A stretch of DNA of 64,000 nt from Xylaria sp. FL1777 (Eukaryota > Ascomycota > Sordariomycetes > Xylariales > Xylariaceae): assembly GCA_022578965.1 (NCBI GenBank), contig MU400528.1, positions 248,001 through 312,000 of the forward strand, written 5' to 3'. Positions 55,236 through 64,000 of the stretch are shown piece after piece. Under the pieces are notes generated by a model. The model was given only the letters and a program-made list of their open reading frames with translations, did no database searches and was not told where the DNA came from. Positions within the stretch are counted from its first letter, which is position 1. Every line of letters begins with the position of its first letter. The translations under genes were made by a program, and so were the position numbers.

Positions 55236-57160
55236 TGTGGGATGAGAATATTGTCGAGGTTGATGTTCGTACTTCAAAGAAATGGGATTTTTTTTCACGG
55301 ATATGGTGACGGTATGGTGGCTAGTAGCATGACTATATATAATTGATTTAAGCTTTTTAACCTTTAAAGTCTACTGTTATGTTTTAAATTAACAAAAGTT
55401 AAATAGCTTTACTTTTTAATACGCAAAACAGTTTTAATTAGTTCTAATTCAGCAAAGTATAGTCCTAGTGTCTCACTAAACTATGTGTCTAAAAATAGCA
55501 CAAGGTGTTCAGCTAATCCAACGCGTGTAACAGTAGCCCAGTGCTGGCCGTCAGGGGTCTAAGTCCTGAAAACCGGATGTCGAACGAGGACACTCTGTCT
55601 ATTCAATTCACTCGTTGAAGTATAGGAGTATTGAGCAGAGGTGGTAGCGGTCGAAGCCCAAGTGGTATACCCAAAGCACTCATTAAGAAGGTTTCGGGTG
55701 TTTCATTCGATATCATCATCACCTGGAGGGTAAACCCCTACTAGCATATTCAAATTGAGTGCTCGTTATTCTAAGTGACATTCATAAGAATTCAAAATTA
55801 AATGTGGGAAAGACTTAAAAAAGGACTTCAGTTCGATTCGAGAAACCTATACATTCTTATTAATTACAAGAAAGAGAAGAACTTGTGCCAGAGAATTACT
55901 TACTGATCCTTGACTTATGATGCGCTCCATCGTGAAAGTGCTGTTGAGTCCGTTTTCGAAGAATTGTTTGACAAGCTCGGATACCGTCATATCCCACTCG
56001 GTCCTTCTATTCGCCGTTTTACTGGGTGCTGCGGCGCTCGTATGCTGGATTCCATGAAATTCTGTTGTCTGCAATTGATCATTAAAGCTAACCCATCACC
56101 TTATAAAGGAATAGATTCAAGATAGGTTAGTAGGAAACGGTCTTGATATCAGGGGTACTGTTAAGGTTGCATTGGCTCACATACCAATCGTATTGACCAT
56201 TTAACCTCTCAACTTCGCGATTCTAGCAATGAATAGCTGTAACCGACTGGATAGCCTGCTAGTATTTATAGGCATAGCCGACGATAGATCCAATTCGGAA
56301 GCGGTGAATTTCTATAGTAAGAGCAATGAATTTGTTCACATGGCTAGGGGTATAAGATCCAAAACACTACGTGATCTAGACCTTGTTTCTAGCCCGCGTT
56401 TTATATAGTTGCGATATCTAGTTATGTGTCAATAAAACTGATTGTTACTATTTGTGGCTCATTTCTCTCTACTATATCTAAGGAAAATTGACATTATCTA
56501 GGTTATAAACCATGGGTATAAGCCATAGCAATATACATCGTGGTATCTGGCACTTCTTTGCAAGGTTTTTCTAGAAGCTGAAGTCCCTTTATATTCGAGA
56601 TTCGTCCATGTAGCATGCTGACCTTTCAAATACCGCACTGGGTTGATCTTCTAGAGTATGGACGGATTCCCGTTCGCTGAAAAGAACATGGATAATCTAA
56701 CCCCGTCGTCCCCAAGACTATTGTCACTACCTCTGGATGGCTGACAAGTAAAGACAATCGAGAAAGGAGGCCCGGACAGGGGGTAATCGGGACACAGAAG
56801 TGAAGGAGAAGGAGAAACTCACACTCGAATGATTGAACACAAGCCACCATCTCAACCCACGGTCGGCCGACTTCAAAGGGGGGAAGGATAAAGGAGAAGA
56901 TTCACGGTCAGTGTCAGATAGATACCGGCCAGTTACCGGGTCTGTGTGGCACTACCTTATGCCTTACTGCCGGTATTTACCTGGAGAGTAGTTCTTATAT
57001 AGTAGTATTTAGGTCACTCATAAAGGAAACACGTTAAATTACAGTAGCAAGAAAACATTCTTCTCAACCTATTTAATTGCTTATTATTATTATAGCTTTT
57101 ATGACGCACACCAGCTACAAAGATGCAATACTAAAAGTTAGCACACAAAATAGAGATATT
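55236..57160. other. 1.9 kb intergenic region, AT-rich
   Basis: Low-GC sequence with no frame that has domain or splice support. Short opposing frames at 55847-56125 mirror each other. A slightly more GC-rich patch at 56750-56950 contains GGGG and CCGG motifs and could be the promoter of an unseen gene. No RNA gene found. Confidence 0.45.
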
Positions 57161-57955
57161 CTAGCAGCACTTACTACTTGGCTCGCCTGGGCCTACCCCG
57201 ACAAGCAAGACGATATCAGGGAAATCCCGTGCGTGAATACGCATGATGTGATTCCAATCAGCCGTAATGTCCCCGTCAAATGGTCGTGATCCGGCGTGAT
57301 CAGGGAAGTGAAGGTGATAACCACCAAGCGAGGCCTGTAGAGAAAGTCCACGGTAGCCTGGGTTGGGAAAAAGGGGGAGCAGCGCTTCGGGTGTGTCATT
57401 AATTTGGCACTCACCTAGGAATGCCACAGCTGCGCTTACAAGAAGCCTTACGTCAGGCGAAGTGAGGGATTCCCGACCGAAGTGCGCATTCTCACAATTA
57501 AAAAAACGTACAGTTACCTTAGATGGGTCCTCAGATCGCCGCCTGCTATTGATGGGGAGCGATAGGGGAGGGTTGTGTCGGCGGTGTCGCTGAGAGAAAT
57601 GCTCAGGTGAGCGATACGCTGGTATGAAGAGGCCGCGAGTCCCAGGTAGGGACCGTTGGGCGGGAGCAGCTGGGTATGGTTCAACCCCTAGTTCATTGTT
57701 AGCAAGGTGACCTCGAGACTCGAGCGATAAAGTATGCCGGCGTGAGATTTCACGTCTGCGATGGGGTTTGGCCTTACTTTTCGAGCTAGATATGTGATGA
57801 TGTGAATTACTCCGGGACAATTGTCTCACCGAATCAAAATGGTGAGGCTCACTATCTTTCATGTTGTCGCTAGTATTTCCGTGCTGATGGCTATGGTTCC
57901 TAGGCAGGCGGTTCCAGCCTTCTCTGTTGTCAGCGTTAAATGAATGCATTGTCAT
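57161..57955 (-). CDS. Hypothetical basic, His-rich protein
   Basis: Single frame of about 264 residues from the ATG at 57955. The N-terminal half is rich in His, Arg, Ser and Asn ('SHQHGNTSDNMKDSEPHHF', 'KAKPHRRREISRRH') and probably disordered. The C-terminal half looks folded: 'KVTVRFFNCENAHFGRESLTSPDVRLLVSAAVAFLGECQ', then 'PGYRGLSLQASLGGYHLHFPDHAG' and 'ADWNHIMRIHARDFPDIVLL'. No family is recognised. A GTAGGC just before the stop could be a donor, so the 3' end may extend. The context of the start is unremarkable. Moderate evidence. Confidence 0.5.
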   Translation of the reverse strand: MTMHSFNADNREGWNRLPRNHSHQHGNTSDNMKDSEPHHFDSVRQLSRSNSHHHISSSKSKAKPHRRREISRRHTLSLESRGHLANNELGVEPYPAAPAQRSLPGTRGLFIPAYRSPEHFSQRHRRHNPPLSLPINSRRRSEDPSKVTVRFFNCENAHFGRESLTSPDVRLLVSAAVAFLGECQINDTPEALLPLFPNPGYRGLSLQASLGGYHLHFPDHAGSRPFDGDITADWNHIMRIHARDFPDIVLLVGVGPGEPSSKCC

Positions 57956-58624
57956 ATTATCAGTGTGTATATTTAACAACCTTCACTTACACTACGCGGT
58001 TCGCAGGCGAAGAGGAAGTATTTATAATGGCAACCAAATCCATTCTATCGCTTTGTACCAATTCAATGCCATTCAGAGTTATTCATCAAACAAAGGCATT
58101 GTTTTATTAGTTTTATCTAAATTGATGCGACATGTAAGTCTGAGTAGCTAGACCTCGATATATTAGCCAAGTCGACGTAGTGCTACTAAGGCTAGAATTT
58201 TTCGTTGACTCCTAAAAGAAAAAGAACAAATTTATTTGAAATTAAAAGCAGAGATGTTGTTATAACCTTATACCTCATATAAAAATGGAGTGGCCAGTAG
58301 CCTTGAAGAATGTCTAGAGGATTGTTTAGTGATATCCATCATTTGTATCATACTATTCACTACTGCGAAAAGGAGACTTAAACGTTCGACATGAAATAAA
58401 AAGTGAGTGAACTGTAATACAATTAATGTACGCGATAAACTAGCTTTTTGAAATAGAACAAGACACTTGTATATTGTGTTTATACTGCTTCGGCCGGGAT
58501 ATAAAAGCAAATACCACTGGAATCACGCTACGTTTCTTTGTCTTGCAGTAGGGACCCGAACAAGATATTTTACCATATTAGAAACAAAGACAGACCCGCG
58601 CAACTCGATATCTTCGTTCTCACA
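57956..58624. other. Divergent intergenic, hypothetical to amidoligase-family gene
   Basis: 669 bases, AT-rich. An upstream ORF extends in frame before 58625 but starts with TTG; TTGCAG at 58545-58550 could be a 3' splice site of a leader intron. Nothing else seen. Confidence 0.4.
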
Positions 58625-60136
58625 ATGACCACAAACACATTAACTAGCCCAGAGCGCCCTACTTTCGGCGTCGAGGTTGAATTCGTCATCGCCACTCTTC
58701 GGACGGATGCAGTCGACCCCGATGCCGACGTCGAAGGTCTCCCACCGGTTTTGCGGGTTCCTAATACGTTTGACGGAGGAGGAGATATTTACTTACATGA
58801 GTATACTGTCGGTAAAGTTCGAGAGTTGTTACAAGAGTGCTTTGGCTCCGAACTCGTAGTTAATCCAAAGAGCGTGATGGATCACTACCGCGACTGGGGA
58901 GTCGGGCAGGACGAATCAGTCCACGCAAAGAATATAAGGCCGTACATCTTCGTTTCTGTAGAGGTAAGCAGTCCAGTCCAATTCTCATCCCCAAAGGGTT
59001 TTGACGCAATTAGTCTCGCCATTTCGACTATTACGAGCAAATTTCGGTGCTTGGTCAACTTTTCATGTGGACTACATGTTCACGTCGGCTTAGGTGCAGA
59101 GCGGTTATCTCTTGAACAGATACGTCGGATTGGCAGCCTAAGCTACGCCGCTGAGTCTCTTTTATTTACTCTACACGACCCTATCCGGAGAGTGACCCAG
59201 TATTGTAGGCCGCTACAAGATTACTCTCGGCTTGCTGATAATCTTGAACAGCAAGATCTAGAAATCGAGATACCTCATGCGAACGAAGAGTTTAAATTCG
59301 GCCTAAGTGGCCGTAATGAATGTTATCGATATCTAGGGCGTGACCGCCGCCACGGGGAAGCACCAATGTCGGCAAGGGATGAGCGTGTTGATGAAGCCCA
59401 TATCGAGGCGTTTTTGGAAACCAGGCAAAGCGGGCATTTCGAGCCATTCACTGAACCGGGGGATCCAAGACACACAAAGCTTCTCCTGCCCGATGTTTGC
59501 GACGAGCTTGCTTCCCGTATCTCAGCCGTACGGTTGGCCTCATCAACGACCCCCCCAGCAGAGCAAGCTAGGCAACGTAATATCCCGCGGCTTCGACTTC
59601 CTAAGTTTAAGTCGACCGAGCTTTTGTCTATGAGGAGTAAGATTAGACTCTGGGGTTTGGCGGTTCCTGAGGAGACAATATTGGACCTTGAGAAGCGCGG
59701 CCCAGTCCCCAGCGTATTCGAGGCTACTGAGCGAATATATTCTCAGCTAGCTAGCGACTACGTGAGTGAGTTGCTCTCGGGCTTCGATCGGCCGGCGATA
59801 AGCCTCGCATCGTACGAATGCCTTGCTCTGACCAGCGAGCGCGTCTTGCGCACAATCGAATTTCGACTAGGCGAAGGCTCTCTTGACAGCGAGTGGATCT
59901 CAACATGGGCGAAGATCTGTGTAGGCTTTTTCAAGTTCGCGCTTTATTCATCGCCCGGTCAGTTCATCGATGTCTTGACAAATTGTGACAGAGCAATGAA
60001 AGACGACGGGTCCTACGATGTTATTGACCTTCTCGATGACATCGGCCTATTTGCCGAGGCGGAAATAGCCGAGAGGAGACTAACAGCGAACAAAGATCGG
60101 TGGAATCTCACATTCGTGGAATCCGAGTCGTCCTAG
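58625..60136 (+). CDS. Amidoligase-family protein (COOH-NH2 ligase fold)
   Basis: Single exon, 503 residues from ATG at 58625. The N-terminal motif FGVEVEF (14-20) supplies the acidic metal-binding residues of the family. The histidine motif CGLHVHVG is at 148-155, after 'VNFS'. Later pieces are 'IEFRLGEGSLDSEWISTWAKICVGFFKFAL', the C-terminal strand-helix with the conserved Glu and Arg, and an acidic C-terminal end. This is the pattern of Amidoligase_2 (PF12224), related to gamma-glutamylcysteine and glutamine synthetase-type ligases. Such enzymes join a carboxylate and an amine using ATP and magnesium. Substrates of the fungal members are unknown to me. There is no signal peptide. No partner such as a glutamyl cyclotransferase or peptidase lies next to it. 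The length is in the usual range for fungal members. Confidence 0.8.
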   Translation: MTTNTLTSPERPTFGVEVEFVIATLRTDAVDPDADVEGLPPVLRVPNTFDGGGDIYLHEYTVGKVRELLQECFGSELVVNPKSVMDHYRDWGVGQDESVHAKNIRPYIFVSVEVSSPVQFSSPKGFDAISLAISTITSKFRCLVNFSCGLHVHVGLGAERLSLEQIRRIGSLSYAAESLLFTLHDPIRRVTQYCRPLQDYSRLADNLEQQDLEIEIPHANEEFKFGLSGRNECYRYLGRDRRHGEAPMSARDERVDEAHIEAFLETRQSGHFEPFTEPGDPRHTKLLLPDVCDELASRISAVRLASSTTPPAEQARQRNIPRLRLPKFKSTELLSMRSKIRLWGLAVPEETILDLEKRGPVPSVFEATERIYSQLASDYVSELLSGFDRPAISLASYECLALTSERVLRTIEFRLGEGSLDSEWISTWAKICVGFFKFALYSSPGQFIDVLTNCDRAMKDDGSYDVIDLLDDIGLFAEAEIAERRLTANKDRWNLTFVESESS

Positions 60137-62440
60137 TCTCTTAGTTTAGGTGCATATGTCATTATGTCACTACACAGCCTTAGTGTCTGGTATGCAAGTT
60201 GTCTCTAACTTAGATTGTGGCATGGCCGGCAACGTTTTGACTAAGACAAAGACCAATGGGGCTAAGTCTTCTACTTTCTCTGCTTAGTATAGACGTGCGT
60301 GTAGCTAGCTGCAAACTACTGTGTAAGACTGCGTAAGATCCAATTGTTTACATTTATTTTGGTAGAAAAGAATCGGGTTGTTCCCTGTCAGAACACGTTC
60401 TGTTCATTCAATGAGACAGAATTTACACATTAACTACAGTAGCTAGGAAACCCTGCGATGTATGGTATGTAAGTAGCTAGGCCGTAGGCCAAGATGTAAT
60501 CAACCTTATCTATGTAGCTTTCCCGCCCTTGCTTTTTTGGTATCCGGAATAGTATCGAGGACAGTATCATATGATGACCCCGCATGTCCAGATGATATTC
60601 TTACGGGAGTAGAGCCGGAGCACCTCATTATTATGAAACAAATGCGCAAGCTGGTTGAGTGTGGAGGAGTAACAAGAACGGACAAGATCATCAAAGCAGA
60701 CTTCTGCTCATCTGGCTATTATGTACGATACTACTCAGTAAGACTATGGTAAGTACGCGTGTGGTTGCTGATGAGGTGTACACACCCGATCATGGACAGC
60801 AGAAAGCAGGTGAGGCTTGGCAGGCCCCGGCACTATTCGGAAACGGGATACGCGATACGGCAAACGGGAAACGGGAAACGGCTGTTGGTGTGTATGTGTG
60901 TGTGTATACAGGGATCTGTTGCATGATATGGCATTACGTAGTTCACATAGCATGTTGCTCGGCAGCCACCCCCAAAGATTCAACTGGCCTCTCTTCTGAT
61001 TCGGCCCGGACTGCAGCGTCACCATCGACCAAGCCCAGATACGAGGAATGGAGGAGGGGAAGCTTTGTCTTTGTCTGGCATTGCGTCAACCACACCACGC
61101 CACTGCAGGTCAGCAATGCGTGGCCCAGACAAATTGAAACGAAACATTACCAAACCCCAATGCCATGTGCCAAGCCATTTATTTGTTGTTGTGTGTACGT
61201 ATGCATTCGTGCTCATGTTCTTCCAACAGAAGCTGTCTGTCCATTCTTTCTGTTATAAAGTATAGTGCGGCAGTAGGTAGTAGATAAGCAGCTTGGAAGC
61301 GTTTAGTACTATCAGCTAGGTCATCTATCTAGTGGACATCAATGCAACTGAGTAGGATAGACCGTAAAAAATACCCACTCAGCAGTGCCATCCGCTCATG
61401 CCAAGGCCAATCAATCATTGTCTTTATCTCAGGTCCGAAATGACGCAGGAGCGGTTCCGATGGCGCCACTTGTCTCTGACGTACGGTGCGAATGTCGAAG
61501 AATAACATGGCCAGGTACATAAGGTTGTCGCCATCAGTACCGCGATAACAAGTTTATTGGTGAGCTAGCAGCGTAGGTACCTACCTAGCACTGAAGGAGA
61601 GACGTACCACACAGTGGGAGAGATATGCAGCTGGGTCATTGGCACAAAGGAACGATTGACCAAACAGGGTACCTACAGTAGATAAGATTGTCCAAAAAAA
61701 GAAGTTTAGCCACTAGCCTGAATCACTGCACACTGGGGCGGTGTACAGTTGACCTGGCTACGGCGGCTCGATCTCTCCTTGTCCAGCCTCGAAATACGAA
61801 CCCCACCAAGTACCTACTACCCACTTGTCCTGACTAAGGTTGGCCGGGCCCATAGCAAAACCATGCCAAAACCATCCATCTGCGTGTTTCGCCCATCAAC
61901 GGCTTCACACAGCCCTGTCTGTCCTATTTCTCGTCTGGTCAGCGCTTTGGTCGACCGAGGGGCCAACAACATCACACCTCGTCTTTCGTTCCTACAGGAT
62001 CCAACTTGGAACTCTACTGTACTGCCTATGCGAACTTGACTCGTTCTACCTCTCTGTCACCTGTTTCGACACCTCCGCTCGTTATTATCGTTATTACCGC
62101 ATCTTTTCGCTTCTCTCGCTGTCGCAAATACCCCTTTTACCATAATTTTATACTTCTTGACGTCGACGCGTAATCTTATTTCGTCCCATCGCCCGGTGAC
62201 ACCTCAGCTCCCACCCCCATCCAACCGTCGCCGTTGCAACTGTGCCAGCCCTCGCCGTCCGACTCAGGAAACATTGCCGTATACGGAATCCGACTGAGGC
62301 ATGTCGCCCGCTTGATCACTCGCTATATTTTTCGGGCGGATCTCATCGCATCGCATCGCACCTCGTTGACTCGACCGCGGCCCCAGTCTTCGACGCCACC
62401 AACACAGCATATTGTGCCCGTGATATCGCGATTGCCCGCC
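60137..62440. other. 2.3 kb intergenic upstream of the apyrase gene
   Basis: Short plus-strand frames at 60537-60752 and 60659-61258 lack family signals and overlap low-complexity DNA, so I did not call them. TAGGTA/ACCTA motifs occur at 61571-61587, 61668-61682 and 61808-61822. The last 300 bases are CT-rich 5' leader with a CATCG repeat near 62345-62360. Confidence 0.45.
60840..60912. repeat. Low-complexity (GGAAAC)n and (TG)n
   Basis: GGGATACGCGATACGG, then GGGAAACGGGAAACGG, then GTGTGTATGTGTGTGTGTAT. Two adjacent microsatellites, likely to vary in length. Confidence 0.75.
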
Positions 62441-64000
62441 ATGGGGAAGAAGTGTGAGCGTCCATCAGCGCGCTACGGTCTCTTGTTTTTACATCGCTCG
62501 CTGACTGATACTTCGATGGCTAGGGCGTTACGGGGCTATCCTGGATGCTGGGTCTTCGGGAACCCGCCTCCACATCTATCGATGGCAAGACCCATCGAAA
62601 CTAATAAAACACGCATCTGTCGAAGAGCTGAATAGCCTGCCTAGCTTGGAGAACTACTATACCCACAAGATCAGGCCCGGCGTCTCGGCCTGGGGTGAGA
62701 ATCCAGAGGATGTCGGCCCGGAGCACCTCAAAACTCTGATCAAGAAAGCGAAGAAGCATATACCTGACGATAGGCATGCTGACACTCCCATCTATCTAAT
62801 GGCCACGGCTGGCGTGCGGCTACTTCCCAAAAACCAACAGCGCTCTCTCCTGTCTGAGATATGCACGTATTTTCGCCAAGAGAGCCCTTTCTCCCTCCCC
62901 GACTGTAACGCTCATATCCAAGTCATTCCTGGCGAGACTGAGGGTTTGTATGGATGGATAGCGGCCAATTACTTGTTGGGAGGCTTCGACAACGCAGAGG
63001 GACATGCGCACGGCAAGGGCCACCACACATATGGCTTTCTCGACATGGGCGGCGCCTCAGCACAGATCGCCTTCGCACCAAACACTACCGTGGCGGAAGA
63101 GCATGGGAATGATCTCAAACTGGTACGACTACGAACAATGAATGGGGCTCCGCTCGAGTATAAAGTTTTCTCCTCTACATGGCTTGGTTTCGGCGTCAAT
63201 CAGGCCCGATCGCGTTACGTGAAACAGTTGATTGACAGCATTCTCATTGATGGCGAACATGAAGTACCCGATCCTTGCTTACCAAAAGGCTTGCGTACTA
63301 CCGAGACAGGCGATATCATCGAAGGAGCGTCGAAGAAACTGCAGCTAGTCGGTACTGGCGAATTTGACGAGTGTATGCGGACGACAAAGCCTTTGCTTGG
63401 CAAGGAAATGCCGTGTACGGATGAACCATGCTTATTCAACGGCCAGCACGTACCGCCGATCGATTTCGACATCAACCACTTTGTGGGTGTTTCCGAGTAC
63501 TGGCATACAACCCATGGTGTCTTTACAACCAAAGACGACGATCAGGCATACGATTTTAACACGTATCAAAAGAAGGTGATGGAATTCTGCAATCAGCCAT
63601 GGCAAGAAATCGAATCGAGTATAGAGGCGAGAAAAAGCGACCCGTTCAAAGAGGCGCAGGAAGCCTGCTTTAAGGCTTCGTGGCTGATCAACATGCTTCA
63701 TGAGGGCATTGGCATACCGAGAGTTGGAATAGAGGATACGCCCACACCGGGTATCAACATCACCAAGACAATCGGCGAGGCTGCTAAGGAGAAGGGCTTT
63801 TTGAACGCTTTCCAAGCTGCGGATGAGATTGACGACGTGGAAATTAGCTGGACACTAGGGAAGATGGTTCTCTATGCGGCAGGTCAAATTCCGCCCCGCG
63901 ATGACGACCATCTACCGGTTGGGTTCGGGAGCAACACAAAGGGCATTCCACAAGACTTTCAATATGCTGGTTCGACGTACAACCACAGTTCGGTAGATTA
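62441..64000 (+). CDS. YND1: YND1-like Golgi apyrase (GDA1/CD39 family), 5' part
   Basis: Two exons: a 13-base first exon (62441-62453) and an exon from 62524 that runs off the window. The junction rebuilds 'MGKKWRYGAILDAGSSGTR'. All four N-terminal apyrase conserved regions are visible: DAGSSGTR (ACR1), 'LMATAGVRLLP' (ACR2), 'ETEGLYGWIAANYLLG' (ACR3) and 'FLDMGGASAQIAF' (ACR4). Conserved cysteines appear further on ('DPCLPKG', 'FDECMRTTKPLL', 'MPCTDEPCLFNG'). The enzyme hydrolyses nucleoside di- and triphosphates in the Golgi lumen, supporting glycosylation. Yeast Ynd1 has its transmembrane segment near the C-terminus, which lies outside the window. At least 495 residues are present. There is no stop in the seen part. 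Confidence 0.93.

Noticed and set aside
60537..61258. Plus-strand frames upstream of the apyrase gene
   Set aside because: They cross microsatellites, lack a family signal and have no clean splice model.
1..64000. CRISPR array, rRNA operon, intact transposon or phage
   Set aside because: No repeat-spacer array, no rRNA sequence, no transposase or reverse-transcriptase motif and no long terminal repeats were recognised.

Overview
The window reads as nuclear DNA of a filamentous ascomycete (Pezizomycotina). Genes carry short introns (about 45-170 bases) with GT(A/G)AGT-type donors, CTAAC/CTGAC branch sites and CAG/TAG acceptors. Other signs are a Zn2Cys6 regulator, a GH131 secreted enzyme, a DUF2306 membrane protein and a cullin-3. 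I lean to Sordariomycetes, but that is only an impression. There is no bacterial, phage, organellar or rDNA signal, no CRISPR array and no intact transposon. Splice models were built by eye: I joined exons where donor, branch site, acceptor and phase agree and the joined protein reads like its family.

Region 1 (1-16.2 kb) is accessory in character: long AT-rich intergenic stretches and lineage-restricted genes. It holds an intronless CxxC/RRM-like protein (382-2055, minus), a four-exon uncharacterised protein with a candidate PD-(D/E)XK nuclease-like core (4652-6163, plus), a weak overlapping minus-strand gene (4126-4743), a small secreted four-cysteine protein (6884-7286, minus), an FAD monooxygenase (8757-10164, minus), a Zn2Cys6 transcription factor (11767-13303, minus) and a five-exon DUF2306 membrane protein (14853-16156, plus).

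Region 2 (16.8-39.7 kb) is a conserved housekeeping block: POL5/MYBBP1A-like (16794-19962), a fungal multipass membrane protein (21081-23712), a CWF19L1/Drn1-like RNA-processing protein (24004-25762, minus), UTP20 (26165-34249), a ZIM17/DNL zinc-finger protein with a long C-terminal extension (34777-36066, minus) and cullin-3 (37000-39692). POL5 and UTP20 are both ribosome-biogenesis factors. The two divergent intergenic regions (CWF19L1/UTP20 and ZIM17/CUL3) share inverted CGATAAGA...TCTTATCG elements and TAGGTA-type repeats.

Region 3 (40.5-64 kb) is mixed: a disordered 652-residue protein, a secreted GH131 beta-glucanase-family protein, several small hypotheticals, tRNA-Ser(GCU), a vacuolar/Golgi-type dipeptidyl aminopeptidase (S9B), a two-domain ABM-like protein, a protein with seven perfect-period SLTA-type repeats, an amidoligase-family protein, and the 5' part of a YND1-like apyrase cut by the window end.

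The most rewarding items for follow-up are the PD-(D/E)XK-like gene, the stand-alone amidoligase, the ZIM17 extension, the shared palindromes in the two divergent promoters, and three genes whose start codon sits in a 4-14 nt first exon.
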